DNA of 64,000 bases from Parasphingopyxis algicola (GCF_013378075.1 NZ_CP051131.1:2864501-2928500), one strand, 5' to 3'; counted from the stretch's first letter, positions 52,017 to 61,579 are shown. The notes: a model not told the origin generated them from the letters alone. Program-made: numbers and translations.

Positions 52017-53351
52017 ATGGCGACGCAACCCGACACCGACGGCATGACGGCCGAACAGAGATATCGCGCGGAATTCGCGCGCGAATGGCGCGAGGGGATC
52101 GACCGCTCGACCCTCGAAAAGCCGCTGGCGACCGCCGATACGCCGCTCGACGAGATCGATGTCAGCCGCCCGGAACTCTACGCGCTCGACCGCTGGCAGC
52201 CGGTGTTCGAGAAGCTGCGCCGCGAAGACCCGATCCATTGGTGCGAAGACAGCGTCTACGGTTCCTTTTGGTCGCTGACGACCTACAAGCCGATCGTCCA
52301 TGTCGAGGCGCTGCCCGATATCTACAGTTCGGACTGGCGCAACGGCGGCTTCACGATCCTCGATTCCACCGATGACGAGGAAATCGCGCTACCCATGTTC
52401 ATCGGCATGGACCGGCCCGAACATACCGCCCAGCGCCGCACCGTTTCCCCGGCCTTCACGCCGAGCGAGATCACCCGGCTCGAGGTCGATGTCCGCCAGC
52501 GCACGCAGGAGCTGCTCGACAGCCTGCCGCGCGGCGAGGAGTTCGACTGGGTCGACACGGTCTCGATCGAACTGACCACGGGCATGCTGGCGATCCTGTT
52601 CGGATTCCCCTGGAAAGACCGGCGCAAGCTCACCGAATGGTCGGACTGGATGGGCGATGTCGTCGCCGCGATGGACCCCGAACTGGGCCCGATCCGCATG
52701 CAGAAAATGTGGGAGGCCGCCGCCTATTTCCAGGAGCTGTGGCAGCAGCGCAAGGCGAGCGAGCCGGCGCCCGATCTCCTGTCGATGATGGCCCATTCGG
52801 ATGCGCTGGGCGACATGACCGAGCGCAATTTCCTCGGCAATATCACGCTGCTGATCGTCGGCGGCAACGATACGACGCGCAACACCATGTCGGCCTATGC
52901 CTACGCGCTGAACCAGTTTCCGGACGAGGCGCGCAAGCTCGAGGAAAATCCCGAGCTCATCCCCAATGCCGGGCAGGAACTGATCCGCTGGCAGACGCCG
53001 CTCTCCCATATGCGCCGCACGGCGATGGAGGATACCGAACTGTTCGGGAAGCATATCAAGAAGGGCGACAAGCTCGTCATGTGGTACATCTCGGCCAATC
53101 GCGACGAGGCGGTTTTCGAGGATGCCGACCAGATCCGCTTCGACCGCGAAAACGCCCGGCGGCAACTCGCCTTCGGTTACGGTATCCACCGCTGCGTGGG
53201 CGCCCGGCTTGCCGAATTGCAGATTCGCGTCCTGATCGAGGAGATGGCGAAGCGCCGGCTGCGGCCCGAGATCACCGGCGAGATCGAGCGGGTGAATTCG
53301 AATTTCGTGCACGGCTACAAGAAGATGCCGGTCCGGCTTTCGGAATATTGA
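52017..53351 (+). CDS. Cytochrome P450, CYP153-like (copy 1)
   Basis: This 444-residue P450 has the I-helix LLIVGGNDTTRNTM, ELIRWQTPLSHMRRTA, and the heme loop FGYGIHRCVGARLAELQ with Cys393. The pattern FIGMDRPEHTAQRRTVSPAF and IRWQTPLSHMRR matches what I recall of CYP153, the soluble bacterial P450s that hydroxylate alkane or fatty-acid termini. ATG 52017 follows GAGGAGAG. It needs a ferredoxin and reductase, neither seen nearby. It is the most diverged of the three tandem copies. Confidence 0.88.
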   Translation: MATQPDTDGMTAEQRYRAEFAREWREGIDRSTLEKPLATADTPLDEIDVSRPELYALDRWQPVFEKLRREDPIHWCEDSVYGSFWSLTTYKPIVHVEALPDIYSSDWRNGGFTILDSTDDEEIALPMFIGMDRPEHTAQRRTVSPAFTPSEITRLEVDVRQRTQELLDSLPRGEEFDWVDTVSIELTTGMLAILFGFPWKDRRKLTEWSDWMGDVVAAMDPELGPIRMQKMWEAAAYFQELWQQRKASEPAPDLLSMMAHSDALGDMTERNFLGNITLLIVGGNDTTRNTMSAYAYALNQFPDEARKLEENPELIPNAGQELIRWQTPLSHMRRTAMEDTELFGKHIKKGDKLVMWYISANRDEAVFEDADQIRFDRENARRQLAFGYGIHRCVGARLAELQIRVLIEEMAKRRLRPEITGEIERVNSNFVHGYKKMPVRLSEY

Positions 53352-53436
53352 GGCCCGGTCGCATGGCGCCGTCGCTCCCGTTTGACTCCTGCTTTCCCAA
53401 AGCGGAAACTCCGCGGGAACACTGAGGAGAGCGAGC

Positions 53437-54714
53437 ATGGCGACGGCGGCGATACCGGAAACGGAAAAACAGGATACCGTGACGGTCGAGGCGCCGCATC
53501 CTTGGGATGTGAGCGTGTCCGACATCTATGTCGAAGACCGCTGGCAGCCGATCTTCAGGGAAATGCGCGAGACCGCGCCGATCAACAAGGTGACCGGTTC
53601 GGCGTTCGGCGACTATTGGAACGTCACGACGCACAAGCCGATCCAGCATGTCGAGGCGCTGCCGGATATCTACAGCTCCGACGTCAGGAATGGCGGGATC
53701 ACCGTCGTCGATGAGAAGGCGCTCGGCATCGCAGAGCATGAGAATTTCTCGCTGCCGATGTTCATCGCGATGGACCGGCCCAAGCATACCGAGCAGCGCC
53801 GCACCGTCGCCCCGGCCTTCACGCCGGCCGAGATGAAGCGGATGGAAGGCGATATCCGCCGCCGCACGGCCGAGATTCTGGACGATCTGCCGCGCGGCGA
53901 AAGCTTCGACTGGGTCGACCGGGTGTCGATCGAACTGACGACGCAGATGCTCGCGATCCTGTTCGATTTCCCCTGGGAGGACCGGCGCAAGCTCACCTTC
54001 TGGTCGGACTGGGCCGGCGATGTCGAGAAGAGCCTGACGCCCGAAAGCCGCGAGGAGCGGATGGGCCATCTGATGGAAATGGCGGGCTATTTCAAGAATC
54101 TCTGGACCGAGCGGCTCAACAAGCCCGAAGCGCCGGACTTGTTGTCGCGGATGATCCATTCCGATGCGATGCGCGAGATGGACGAACTCGAGTTCATGGG
54201 CAATCTCGTGCTGCTGATCGTCGGCGGCAACGACACGACGCGCAACACCATGTCGGGCTATGCCTACGGGCTCGAACAATTTCCCGGCGAGCGGAAACGG
54301 CTCGAGGAGAATCCCGATCTGATCCCCAACGCCGTGCAGGAGGTCATCCGCTGGCAGACGCCGCTCGCCCATATGCGGCGGACCGCGACCGAGGATCACG
54401 AACTGTTCGGCCACGCCATCGCGGCGGGCGACAAGGTGATCCTCTGGTACATCTCGGCCAATCGCGACGAGAGCGTGTTCGACCGGCCCGACGAGATCAT
54501 CGTCGACCGGGACAATGCCCGGCGGCAGCTGGCCTTCGGCTACGGCATCCATCGCTGCGTCGGCGCGCGGCTGGCCGAGCTGCAGGTCCGCATCCTGCTG
54601 GAGGAGATGGCTGCGCGGCGGCTGCGCGCGAATGTGATCGGCGAGCCCGAACGCGTATCGGCCTGTTTCGTGCACGGCTATCGGCAGATGCCGGTCGAAC
54701 TGAGCGAATATTAG
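53437..54714 (+). CDS. Cytochrome P450, CYP153-like (copy 2)
   Basis: This 425-residue P450 shares most blocks with copy 3: APHPWDVSVSDIYVEDRWQP near the N-terminus, FIAMDRPKHTEQRRTVAPAF, LLIVGGNDTTRNTM, IRWQTPLAHMRRTATEDHE, and FGYGIHRCVGARLAELQ with Cys374. The N-terminal block is nearly identical in copy 3, so duplication is recent relative to copy 1. AGGAGAG precedes the start. The substrate is likely a medium-chain or cyclic hydrocarbon, by family only. Confidence 0.88.
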   Translation: MATAAIPETEKQDTVTVEAPHPWDVSVSDIYVEDRWQPIFREMRETAPINKVTGSAFGDYWNVTTHKPIQHVEALPDIYSSDVRNGGITVVDEKALGIAEHENFSLPMFIAMDRPKHTEQRRTVAPAFTPAEMKRMEGDIRRRTAEILDDLPRGESFDWVDRVSIELTTQMLAILFDFPWEDRRKLTFWSDWAGDVEKSLTPESREERMGHLMEMAGYFKNLWTERLNKPEAPDLLSRMIHSDAMREMDELEFMGNLVLLIVGGNDTTRNTMSGYAYGLEQFPGERKRLEENPDLIPNAVQEVIRWQTPLAHMRRTATEDHELFGHAIAAGDKVILWYISANRDESVFDRPDEIIVDRDNARRQLAFGYGIHRCVGARLAELQVRILLEEMAARRLRANVIGEPERVSACFVHGYRQMPVELSEY

Positions 54715-54758
54715 AGCAGCGCGGCGCGCAAGGGCCGCCCCATGAGGAGGAACGGAAG

Positions 54759-56021
54759 ATGGCGACGGCGGTAAAATCGGACACCGAAAAACAGGAAACG
54801 GTGGTCGTTGAGGCGCCGCATCCCTGGGATGTGAGCGTGTCGGACATCTATGTCGAGGATCGCTGGCAGCCGATCTTCAAGGAAATGCGCGAAAAGGCGC
54901 CGATCAACAAGGTCGTGGGATCCGCCTATGGCGATTATTGGAACGTCACCACCTACAAGGCGATCCAGCATATCGAATCGCTGCCCGACCTCTATTCCTC
55001 GGCCAAGGGCATCACGATCATCACCGATCCGGAAAACCTGCCCGAGGATCTCGATATCCGCCTGCCGATGTTCATCGCGATGGACCGGCCCGAACATACC
55101 GAACAGCGCCGGGTGATCGCGCCCGCCTTCACCCCGAGCGAAATGGAGCGGATGACGGAGGAAGTCCGCGGGCGCACGGCGGAACTTCTCGATACGCTGC
55201 CGATCGGCGAACGGTTCGACTGGGTCGACACGGTTTCGATCGAACTGACCACGCAAATGCTCGCGATCCTGTTCGATTTCCCCTGGGAGGACCGGCGCAA
55301 GCTGACCGAATGGTCGGACTGGATGGGCGATGTCGAAAACGCGCTGAGCGAAGAGAAGCGTCGCGAACAGCTTCAGCATATCTACGAGGCCGGTGCCTAT
55401 TTCCAGCGGCTGTGGGACGAACGGCTCGAAAAGGGCGAGGCGCCCGACCTGATCTCGCGCATGATCCATAGCGAGATGCGCAACATGGACCAGTTCACCT
55501 TCATGGGGAATTTGATGCTGCTGATCGTCGGCGGCAACGATACGACGCGCAACTCCATGTCCGGCTACGCCTATGGACTCTCGCAATTTCCCGAGGAGCG
55601 CGAGAAGCTCGAACAGAATCCCGAGCTCATTCCGGCCGCCGTGCAGGAAATCATCCGCTGGCAGACGCCGCTCGCCCATATGCGCCGCACGGTGACCGAG
55701 GATCATGTGATGCTCGGTCATGAGGTCAAGGAGGGCGATGCGATCATCCTCTGGTACATCTCGGCCAATCGCGACGAGACGATGTTCGACCGGCCCGACG
55801 ATATCTGGCTCGAACGGCCCAAGCCCGGCCGGCATCTCGCCTTCGGCTACGGCATCCATCGCTGCGTCGGCGCGCGGCTCGCCGAGCTGCAACTGCGCCT
55901 GTTGCTCGAGGAGATGGCCAAGCGGCGGTTGCGCGTGAACGTGATTGGCGAACCCGAGCGCGTCTCCGCCTGCTTCGTCCATGGCTACAAGAAGATGGAA
56001 GTCGAACTCAGCACATATTGA
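54759..56021 (+). CDS. Cytochrome P450, CYP153-like (copy 3)
   Basis: This 420-residue P450 closely resembles copy 2 (same N-terminal block, FIAMDRPEHTEQRRVIAPAF, LLIVGGNDTTRNSM, FGYGIHRCVGARLAELQ with Cys369). GAGGAGG precedes the start, 44 bp after the copy 2 stop. The three genes form one operon-like row. Differences concentrate before the I-helix and in the substrate-recognition regions, suggesting different substrate ranges. It converges with the adenylate cyclase gene. Confidence 0.88.
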   Translation: MATAVKSDTEKQETVVVEAPHPWDVSVSDIYVEDRWQPIFKEMREKAPINKVVGSAYGDYWNVTTYKAIQHIESLPDLYSSAKGITIITDPENLPEDLDIRLPMFIAMDRPEHTEQRRVIAPAFTPSEMERMTEEVRGRTAELLDTLPIGERFDWVDTVSIELTTQMLAILFDFPWEDRRKLTEWSDWMGDVENALSEEKRREQLQHIYEAGAYFQRLWDERLEKGEAPDLISRMIHSEMRNMDQFTFMGNLMLLIVGGNDTTRNSMSGYAYGLSQFPEEREKLEQNPELIPAAVQEIIRWQTPLAHMRRTVTEDHVMLGHEVKEGDAIILWYISANRDETMFDRPDDIWLERPKPGRHLAFGYGIHRCVGARLAELQLRLLLEEMAKRRLRVNVIGEPERVSACFVHGYKKMEVELSTY

Positions 56022-56026
56022 GCCGG

Positions 56027-57265
56027 TTAGAGCTTGACGCGGTAAATCTCGGTCTCGCCGACGCCCTTGAGGGTCAGCGTTTCGCCGGCTGCGAAGTCGA
56101 AATGCGGGCGGGCCTGGTAATAGGTCGCGGCCGAAACCGCGATGCCGTTATGATCGGCGACGCTCTCTATCCGGCTCGCGATATTCATCGTGTCGCCCCA
56201 ATAATCGTAGGCGAGGCGGCTCGAACCCACGACGCCGCCGATCACCGGGCCGGAATGGATGCCGACCCGGACCTTGATATCGACTCCCTCCTGCTCGGCG
56301 ATCTCTATCGTCTCGCCGATCAATTCGCGCGCGAAGGCGATCGCGGATTGCGCGCCGCCGCCCGAGGACGCCGTGCCGCCCGACACCGCCAGATAAGCGT
56401 CGCCGATCGTCTTTACCTTTTCGATGCCGTGGCGCTCGGCGCACTGGTCGGCGAGGAGGAAGAAACGGTTCAGCGTCTTGACGAGATGGCCGGGCGAGAG
56501 TGTGCGGGCGAGCCCCGAAAAGCCGACAATGTCGACGAAAATCACCGAGACGTCCGAAAAGGCATCGGCGACCGCTTCCCCGGCGCGCAGACGGGCCGCC
56601 ACTTCCTGCGGCAGGACGTTGTAGAGCAGTTCCTCGGTCTTCGCCTTTTCTAAGGCGAGCGCCTCGTTGGCGGCGAAGGTATTGCGGGCGCGGCGATCGA
56701 TGTCCCAGTTCACGAACGTCGCGAAGACGAAGAATGTCGAGAAATTGGTCAGCGTATAGACTTTGGAGATGAACGCCCGGTCCGTCTGGATCAGGAACGC
56801 GATGTAAAGCAGCAGCAGCGTCACGGCCCAGACGAGGTAGAGCCGGGTCGTCGCGACGAAGCCGATCCCGGCGAAGACGACCAATATGCCCATATTGATG
56901 ACGGCCATGCCGAAGCGCGAAATGCCGGTGATGGCCGCCTGTGCCGCCAGCGCCTCGATCAGCATCGCCATCGCGACGGTCAGCGCTGCGAACAGCAATA
57001 GATCGACCCAGGGTTTCTCGAGATAGAAGCGGGTCAGGGTCAGCAGGTAGAAACTGCCCAGCACCGCCATGAACACCGCCGCGGCGATATTGTAGGCGAT
57101 GACGCCTTCGCGCGGGAAATGCATCGGATTGAGCGTGATATATGTCAGGAAGGTCGCGATGCCGATCAGGATCAGCGCCCGGCTCGCCGGAATCCGGGCT
57201 GCTCGCTCGCTCGTCACATAGCGTTTTTCCGTACCGGGATCGTCGAATCGGTTAAGCAGCGCCAT
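56027..57265 (-). CDS. Membrane-bound class III adenylate/guanylate cyclase
   Basis: From ATG 57265 the protein has 412 residues: six transmembrane helices (about 30-190), a short coiled linker, then a class III cyclase domain with metal Asp in VIFVDIVGFSGL, KTIGDAYLAVSG and WGDTMNIASRIES. Lys in KTIGDAY favours adenylate over guanylate specificity. An upstream ATG at 57304 is possible. The membrane part resembles the six-helix sensor of cyanobacterial and mycobacterial cyclases. Its signal is unknown. Confidence 0.87.
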   Translation of the reverse strand: MALLNRFDDPGTEKRYVTSERAARIPASRALILIGIATFLTYITLNPMHFPREGVIAYNIAAAVFMAVLGSFYLLTLTRFYLEKPWVDLLLFAALTVAMAMLIEALAAQAAITGISRFGMAVINMGILVVFAGIGFVATTRLYLVWAVTLLLLYIAFLIQTDRAFISKVYTLTNFSTFFVFATFVNWDIDRRARNTFAANEALALEKAKTEELLYNVLPQEVAARLRAGEAVADAFSDVSVIFVDIVGFSGLARTLSPGHLVKTLNRFFLLADQCAERHGIEKVKTIGDAYLAVSGGTASSGGGAQSAIAFARELIGETIEIAEQEGVDIKVRVGIHSGPVIGGVVGSSRLAYDYWGDTMNIASRIESVADHNGIAVSAATYYQARPHFDFAAGETLTLKGVGETEIYRVKL

Positions 57266-57331
57266 GAGCCCCCAGCCGCCTGATTGCGGGCGGCGTAGTG
57301 CCACGAAATGCCGGGTTGCGCCAGTGGCGGC

Positions 57332-58105
57332 TCAACCTTCGTAGAGCGGCCGCGCGGCTTCGGTCAGTGCGGTCATCGCGTCGCGCCACGGGCCCGGGCC
57401 GTGGCTGATCCGCGCGACACCGAGTTCGGCGAGCCGGGAATGGCTCGGCATCGCCTCGAACATCATCGCGTTGACCGGCAGCGGGCTGGCTTCGCACAGC
57501 GCCGCGATCTCGCTTTCGTCGGTGAGGCCGGGCGCGAAAAAGCCGTTCGCCCCGGCATCGGCATAGGCCTTGGCGCGGGTCACGGCCTCGTCGAAGCGCG
57601 CCGCCTCGGCGACGGTCGAGCGGCCCGCCTGCAGCCACATATCGGTGCGGGCGTTGATGAAGAAATCGACGCCCGCATTCTCCGCCACGGTGCGGACCGC
57701 CGTGATCCGCTCGACCTGAAAGTCGACCGGGTGGAGGCTCTCGCCGCCGATCACCTGATCCTCGAAATTGATGCCGATCGCGCCCGTTTCGATCATCGCA
57801 TGGGCGTGGACGCCGACCAGCACGGGCTCGGCGGCATAGGCGCCTTCGAAATCGACGGTCAGCGGCAGGTCGACCGCCTCGACGATCCGTTCGGCATTGG
57901 TCAGCGCCTGCTGCATCGGCAGTGATTCCGCATCGCTATAGCCGCGCGCACCCGCGACCGAGGCACTCCCTGTCGCCAGCGCCTTCGCCCCGGCCTTGGC
58001 GACCGCGAGCGCGCTGCCCGCGTCCCAGATATTGAACAGGATCACCGGATCGCCCGGCACGTGCAGGGCGTGAAAGGCGCGAGCGCGGTCTTGCTGGTCG
58101 GTCAT
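57332..58105 (-). CDS. Isocitrate lyase/PEP mutase-family protein
   Basis: ATG 58105 follows GGGAG at eight-base spacing. The 257-residue protein has HVPGDPVILFNIWDAGSALA, LPLTVDFEGAYA with metal-site acids, and FFINARTDMWL. This is the small PEP mutase-like group (oxaloacetate decarboxylase, 2-methylisocitrate lyase and carboxyphosphonoenolpyruvate relatives); the nucleophilic Cys loop of lyases is not present (KKCGH absent), so C-C lyase activity is unlikely. Its exact reaction is unknown. Confidence 0.8.
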   Translation of the reverse strand: MTDQQDRARAFHALHVPGDPVILFNIWDAGSALAVAKAGAKALATGSASVAGARGYSDAESLPMQQALTNAERIVEAVDLPLTVDFEGAYAAEPVLVGVHAHAMIETGAIGINFEDQVIGGESLHPVDFQVERITAVRTVAENAGVDFFINARTDMWLQAGRSTVAEAARFDEAVTRAKAYADAGANGFFAPGLTDESEIAALCEASPLPVNAMMFEAMPSHSRLAELGVARISHGPGPWRDAMTALTEAARPLYEG

Positions 58106-58183
58106 GGCAGTGTCTCCCATGTACCGTGTCTACACCCGCGGAAGACCGCCGTCCCCCCGTTTCTTGCGGTGAAGGATGGTGAT

Positions 58184-58319
58184 TTGTCAGACTCGACCTG
58201 TCGGTCGAGCGCGGCCCCGGCCCTCTCCCCCTCCCGACCTCCCACAGGGTATGCTTATTGGGAGGTCGGGAGGGGGAGCGGGCTGGTGCGGCGAACTTCC
58301 GCTAGGAAGTTTCTGACGA
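58184..58319. repeat. Composite hairpin repeat element E3 (two inward units)
   Basis: A forward unit (TTGTCAGA 58184-58191, stem CTCGACC, degraded right box) and a reverse unit (58283-58319, stem AACTTCC, CTGGTGCGGCG box) face each other across a long imperfect stem built from CTCTCCCCCTCCCGACCTCC and its complement. It ends just before the stop codon of the response-regulator gene at 58321. Confidence 0.82.
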
Positions 58320-58320
58320 A

Positions 58321-59121
58321 CTAATGCACGAACCGCGCGACGACATCCCGATAGCTGCGGCTCACCTTCACCTGCGCGCCGCTTTCGAGCACCAGGAAGC
58401 ATTCGCCGTTGGTGTGCGGCTTCACCTGCCGCACTTGATCGAGATTGACGATCGTCGAGCGGTGGACGCGCTGGAAGGTGCGCGGGTCGAGGCGTTTTTC
58501 GAGGTCCTTCATCGTCTCGCGCAGGATCAGCGTGTTATCGCCGGTATAGATGCACATATAGTCGCCGGCGGCGTCGATCCGCTCGATACTCTCGACATCG
58601 ACGCGGAAGATCTGCCCGCGATCCTTGACGTTGATGAGCTTCTCGTAGCGGCTGGCGGCGGGCGCTTCGCCCTCGGCGGCGATTTCCTCGGCCGCGTCGG
58701 GCGCGACTTCGGAGAGCACCTCCTTGAGCCGGGTGATCTCCTCGCTGCTGTTCTTCTCGGCCAGCCGCTCGCGGACCCGGGCCAGCGTATCGGCGAGCCG
58801 GTCGTCCTCGACCGGCTTCATCAGATAATCGACGGCCTGCGCTTCGAAGGCGCGGATCGCGTGATCGGAATAGGCCGTGACGAAGACGAACAGCGGCGGC
58901 TCGATATCCATCAGGCCCTGGACGACCGAAAAACCGTCGAAACCCGGCATCTGGATGTCGAGAAAGACGAGATCGGGCTTGTGCGTCTTGACTGAGCGGA
59001 TGGCCTCCCGGCCATTGGTGCAGGTGTCGACGATCTCGAGATCGTCATGCGGTTCGAGCCTCAACTGCAGGCCCTGTATGGCGAGCGGTTCGTCGTCGAC
59101 GATGATAGCGCGGATGGTCAT
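58321..59121 (-). CDS. LytTR-type response regulator
   Basis: This 266-residue protein has a receiver domain with phosphoacceptor Asp55 (LVFLDIQMPGFDG) and Lys in YLMKPVEDD, a charged linker, and a C-terminal LytTR DNA-binding domain (about 163-263: RGQIFRVDVESIERIDAAGD, RTFQRVHRSTIVNLDQV). It overlaps the kinase gene (ATGA) and is its partner. Targets are unknown; LytTR proteins bind paired direct repeats. The stop abuts repeat E3. Confidence 0.9.
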   Translation of the reverse strand: MTIRAIIVDDEPLAIQGLQLRLEPHDDLEIVDTCTNGREAIRSVKTHKPDLVFLDIQMPGFDGFSVVQGLMDIEPPLFVFVTAYSDHAIRAFEAQAVDYLMKPVEDDRLADTLARVRERLAEKNSSEEITRLKEVLSEVAPDAAEEIAAEGEAPAASRYEKLINVKDRGQIFRVDVESIERIDAAGDYMCIYTGDNTLILRETMKDLEKRLDPRTFQRVHRSTIVNLDQVRQVKPHTNGECFLVLESGAQVKVSRSYRDVVARFVH

Positions 59122-60212
59122 GCGGCTTCCTTTGCCTGTTCGAACTGGAGCGGGATTTCGATTTCGACGCAGAAACCGCCGCCCTCGTTCGCTTTGATTT
59201 CAAATCTCTGTTCTTCACCAAATGCCTGGACCAGACGGTCCCGGATATTGGCCAGCCCCACGCCTGTCGAAGAGTGGCGCGTTACGGCGCCTTCTTGCAA
59301 GCCCGGGCCGGTGTCGGACACGGTGATCTGCACCCGGTTTCCGACCTGTTGCGCCGAAATGCGGATTTCGGCGCCCTCTTCCTGCGGCGTCACTGCATAT
59401 TTGATCGCATTTTCGACCAGCGGTTGCAGCAGCAGCGAGGGCAGGCGGGCGCGGGTTACGCGCGGGTCTATGTCAAAGCTTGGCCGCAGCCGGTCCTCGA
59501 ACCGCATTCTCTCTATCTCGAGATAGAGCTTCAAGGTTTCAACCTCCTGCGCCAGCGGCACCCGCGCGGTCGGCTCGTTGGCGAGCGTGTAGCGCAGGAA
59601 GGAGGAGAGGCGCGAGAGCATCGCATTCGCGCGTTCGGTCTGTTTGAGCAGCACCAGAGTCGATATGGAATTCAAGGTGTTGAACAGGAAATGCGGGTTG
59701 AGCTGATAGCGCAGCATCGCGAGATGGGCGTTGGACGACTGGTTTTCGAGCCGCAGAAGCTGGTCGTTCTGCTCTTCGATCAGGATGTAGAAATTGATGC
59801 CGTAATAGAGGCCCGACCAGGCGACGAGCAGCGTGAAATCGAGCAGGATGGCACCGAAAAATTGCAAGCCTGATGGCATTTCGCCGCCGCGGTAGAAGGC
59901 GGTAAACGCCCAGACCTCGATAAAGGAGAAGATCGCCGATCCGATCAGCACCACGGTGACCGATCCGCCCCAGGTGACGCGCGGCGTCCGGTCGATCAGC
60001 TGGCGGAAGATCACCGCCATGATCAGGGTCAGGCAATAGCCGGTCGCCGTCGCGATCGCGGTCGGCAGGATGAAGAGCGGCCCCATATTGTTGGCGATGC
60101 CGCCGAGCGAGCGCAGGATGAAATAGCCGGACCAGCCGACCGACTGGAGCACCCAGAATGCGCGGTTCTTGTCGACGAAGAACGGCTTTTTGGTGAGGTC
60201 TTCAAGGGCCAT
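59118..60212 (-). CDS. LytS-like membrane histidine kinase
   Basis: This 364-residue kinase has four or more transmembrane helices in residues 20-150, then a HisKA_3/LytS-type His in RYQLNPHFLFNTLNSI, and an HATPase with LLLQPLVENAIKYAV and DTGPGLQEGA. No separate sensor domain is seen, so the helices probably sense a membrane or small-molecule cue. It overlaps the LytTR regulator gene by four bases and is its cognate sensor. Confidence 0.9.
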   Translation of the reverse strand: MALEDLTKKPFFVDKNRAFWVLQSVGWSGYFILRSLGGIANNMGPLFILPTAIATATGYCLTLIMAVIFRQLIDRTPRVTWGGSVTVVLIGSAIFSFIEVWAFTAFYRGGEMPSGLQFFGAILLDFTLLVAWSGLYYGINFYILIEEQNDQLLRLENQSSNAHLAMLRYQLNPHFLFNTLNSISTLVLLKQTERANAMLSRLSSFLRYTLANEPTARVPLAQEVETLKLYLEIERMRFEDRLRPSFDIDPRVTRARLPSLLLQPLVENAIKYAVTPQEEGAEIRISAQQVGNRVQITVSDTGPGLQEGAVTRHSSTGVGLANIRDRLVQAFGEEQRFEIKANEGGGFCVEIEIPLQFEQAKEAA

Positions 60213-60299
60213 GACGCTGTTCTAGTCGATTTCCGGGAAGGCGGGAAGCAATTGCGCGGGTCGATCTCCCGCGCACAAAGGGCAAATCGGCGCAGTCAA

Positions 60300-60328
60300 T
60301 GTAACCCAGTTGTCACATAGATGTCGCA
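60300..60328 (+). promoter_or_regulatory. Pho-box-like sequence before pstS
   Basis: Three 7-bp units at an 11-bp period: TGTAACC (60300), TGTCACA (60311) and TGTCGCA (60322), each separated by four bases. This matches PhoB-type binding boxes (CTGTCAT-like repeats). It lies 64 bp before the pstS GTG start. Confidence 0.7.
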
Positions 60329-60392
60329 ATAGGCTCTGCAAGGGCTGCCCCATCGGGCCTTGCCTTCTTGCACATCAAATATGGAGGAAAAT

Positions 60393-61439
60393 GTGCGCGC
60401 TCCCCTTACTGGACTGATGGCGGCCATGGCCGTGACGCTTGCCGGCTGCGGCGGCGGTGGCAGCGGAGACGGTGGCGTGCGCGCCATCACGGTCGTCGGC
60501 AGTTCGACCGTCTATCCCTTCACCCGCGCCGTGGCCGAGAATTTCGCCCGCAACAATCCCGAGTTCGGATCGCCGGTCGTCGAATCGACGGGTACGGGCG
60601 GCGGCATGGAGCTGTTCTGCTCCGGTGTCGGCACCGAGCATCCCGACGTCGCCAACGCCTCGCGGCGGATCAAGATGACCGAGTTCGAAACCTGCCAGGA
60701 GAATGGCGTCGATCAGATTATCGAACTGCAGGTCGGTATCGACGGTCTCGCGGTCGTGGAATCGCCCGACGGACCGCAGATCGAGCTGACCCGCGCGCAG
60801 ATCTACGAGGCGCTGGCCGCCGAACCCTATGGCGAAGAGCAGACAGCCGAAACATGGTCGGACATCGACCCCTCGCTCCCGGAAATTCCGATCCGCGTCT
60901 ACGGCCCGCCGACGACGAGCGGCACGCGCGACGCCTTTATCGAGCTGATCATGGAAGCCGGTTGCGAGACCAATCCGGCGATCGCCACGCTCGAGGAAGA
61001 GGATGAGGATCGCAAGGACGAGGTCTGCACGACGATCCGCGAGGATCAGGCCTTTATCGAGGCCGGCGAGAACGACAATCTGATCATCCAGCGCGTCGCC
61101 CAGAATCCGGGCTATCTCGGCCTGCTCGGTTACAGCTTCCTCGCCGAGAATGAAGGCGAGGTCATCGGCGTATCGATCGACGGCGTCGCGCCGACCTATG
61201 ACAGTATCGCGAGCTTCGAATATCCGGGCGCGCGGCCGTTATACGTCTATATCAAGGGCAACCACTTGCAGGCGATCCGCGGGCTGCGCGAGTTCGTTGC
61301 CGAATATGTATCGGCATGGGGCCCCGATGGCTATCTGGTCGAGGAAGGCATGATCTCCAACCCCGACGAGGCGCGGGCCAATTATGCGGCGATCGCCGAG
61401 TCGATGACCGCCCTGACGGCTGACGATATCCAGAACTAG
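60393..61439 (+). CDS. pstS: Phosphate-binding lipoprotein PstS
   Basis: Start GTG 60393 follows GGAGGA; ATG 60381 would overlap that site. The 348-residue protein has a lipoprotein signal ending LAGC (Cys19) and the PstS fold: ITVVGSSTVYPFTRAVAENF, ESTGTGGGMELF, and PTTSGTRDAFIELIME. It binds periplasmic phosphate. Genes for the PstCAB channel are not next to it, and a terminator separates it from phoU. A Pho-box-like sequence lies upstream. Confidence 0.9.
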   Translation: MRAPLTGLMAAMAVTLAGCGGGGSGDGGVRAITVVGSSTVYPFTRAVAENFARNNPEFGSPVVESTGTGGGMELFCSGVGTEHPDVANASRRIKMTEFETCQENGVDQIIELQVGIDGLAVVESPDGPQIELTRAQIYEALAAEPYGEEQTAETWSDIDPSLPEIPIRVYGPPTTSGTRDAFIELIMEAGCETNPAIATLEEEDEDRKDEVCTTIREDQAFIEAGENDNLIIQRVAQNPGYLGLLGYSFLAENEGEVIGVSIDGVAPTYDSIASFEYPGARPLYVYIKGNHLQAIRGLREFVAEYVSAWGPDGYLVEEGMISNPDEARANYAAIAESMTALTADDIQN

Positions 61440-61462
61440 GCGGAAATCGGCCAATTTTCGCG

Positions 61463-61495
61463 AAAGGCCGGGCGGGCGACCGTCCGGCCTTTTTT
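61463..61495 (+). terminator. Rho-independent terminator after pstS
   Basis: Stem AAAGGCCGG (61463-61471) pairs with CCGGCCTTT (61484-61492) across a 12-base loop, followed by a T-run to 61495. It lies 24 bp after the pstS stop. Confidence 0.85.
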
Positions 61496-61535
61496 GCCGC
61501 CGGGAACGGGCGATTTGCGCTCGAGTCCAGTTTAT

Positions 61536-61564
61536 TGTAACATAATTGTCATATTTGTTGCGTG
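61536..61564 (+). promoter_or_regulatory. Pho-box-like sequence before phoU
   Basis: TGTAACA (61536) and TGTCATA (61547) at an 11-bp period, then a weak third unit (61558). It lies about 16-44 bp before the phoU start. Confidence 0.65.
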
Positions 61565-61579
61565 ATTGGAGTAAGGCTC

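Noticed and set aside
57332-58105. Methylisocitrate lyase (PrpB) linked to the PrpD-like genes
   Set aside because: The KKCGH nucleophile loop is absent and the gene is 34 kb from the PrpD-like pair.
60213-60299. A possible small gene before pstS
   Set aside because: No start with a ribosome site and no coding pattern; the gap holds the promoter and Pho box.
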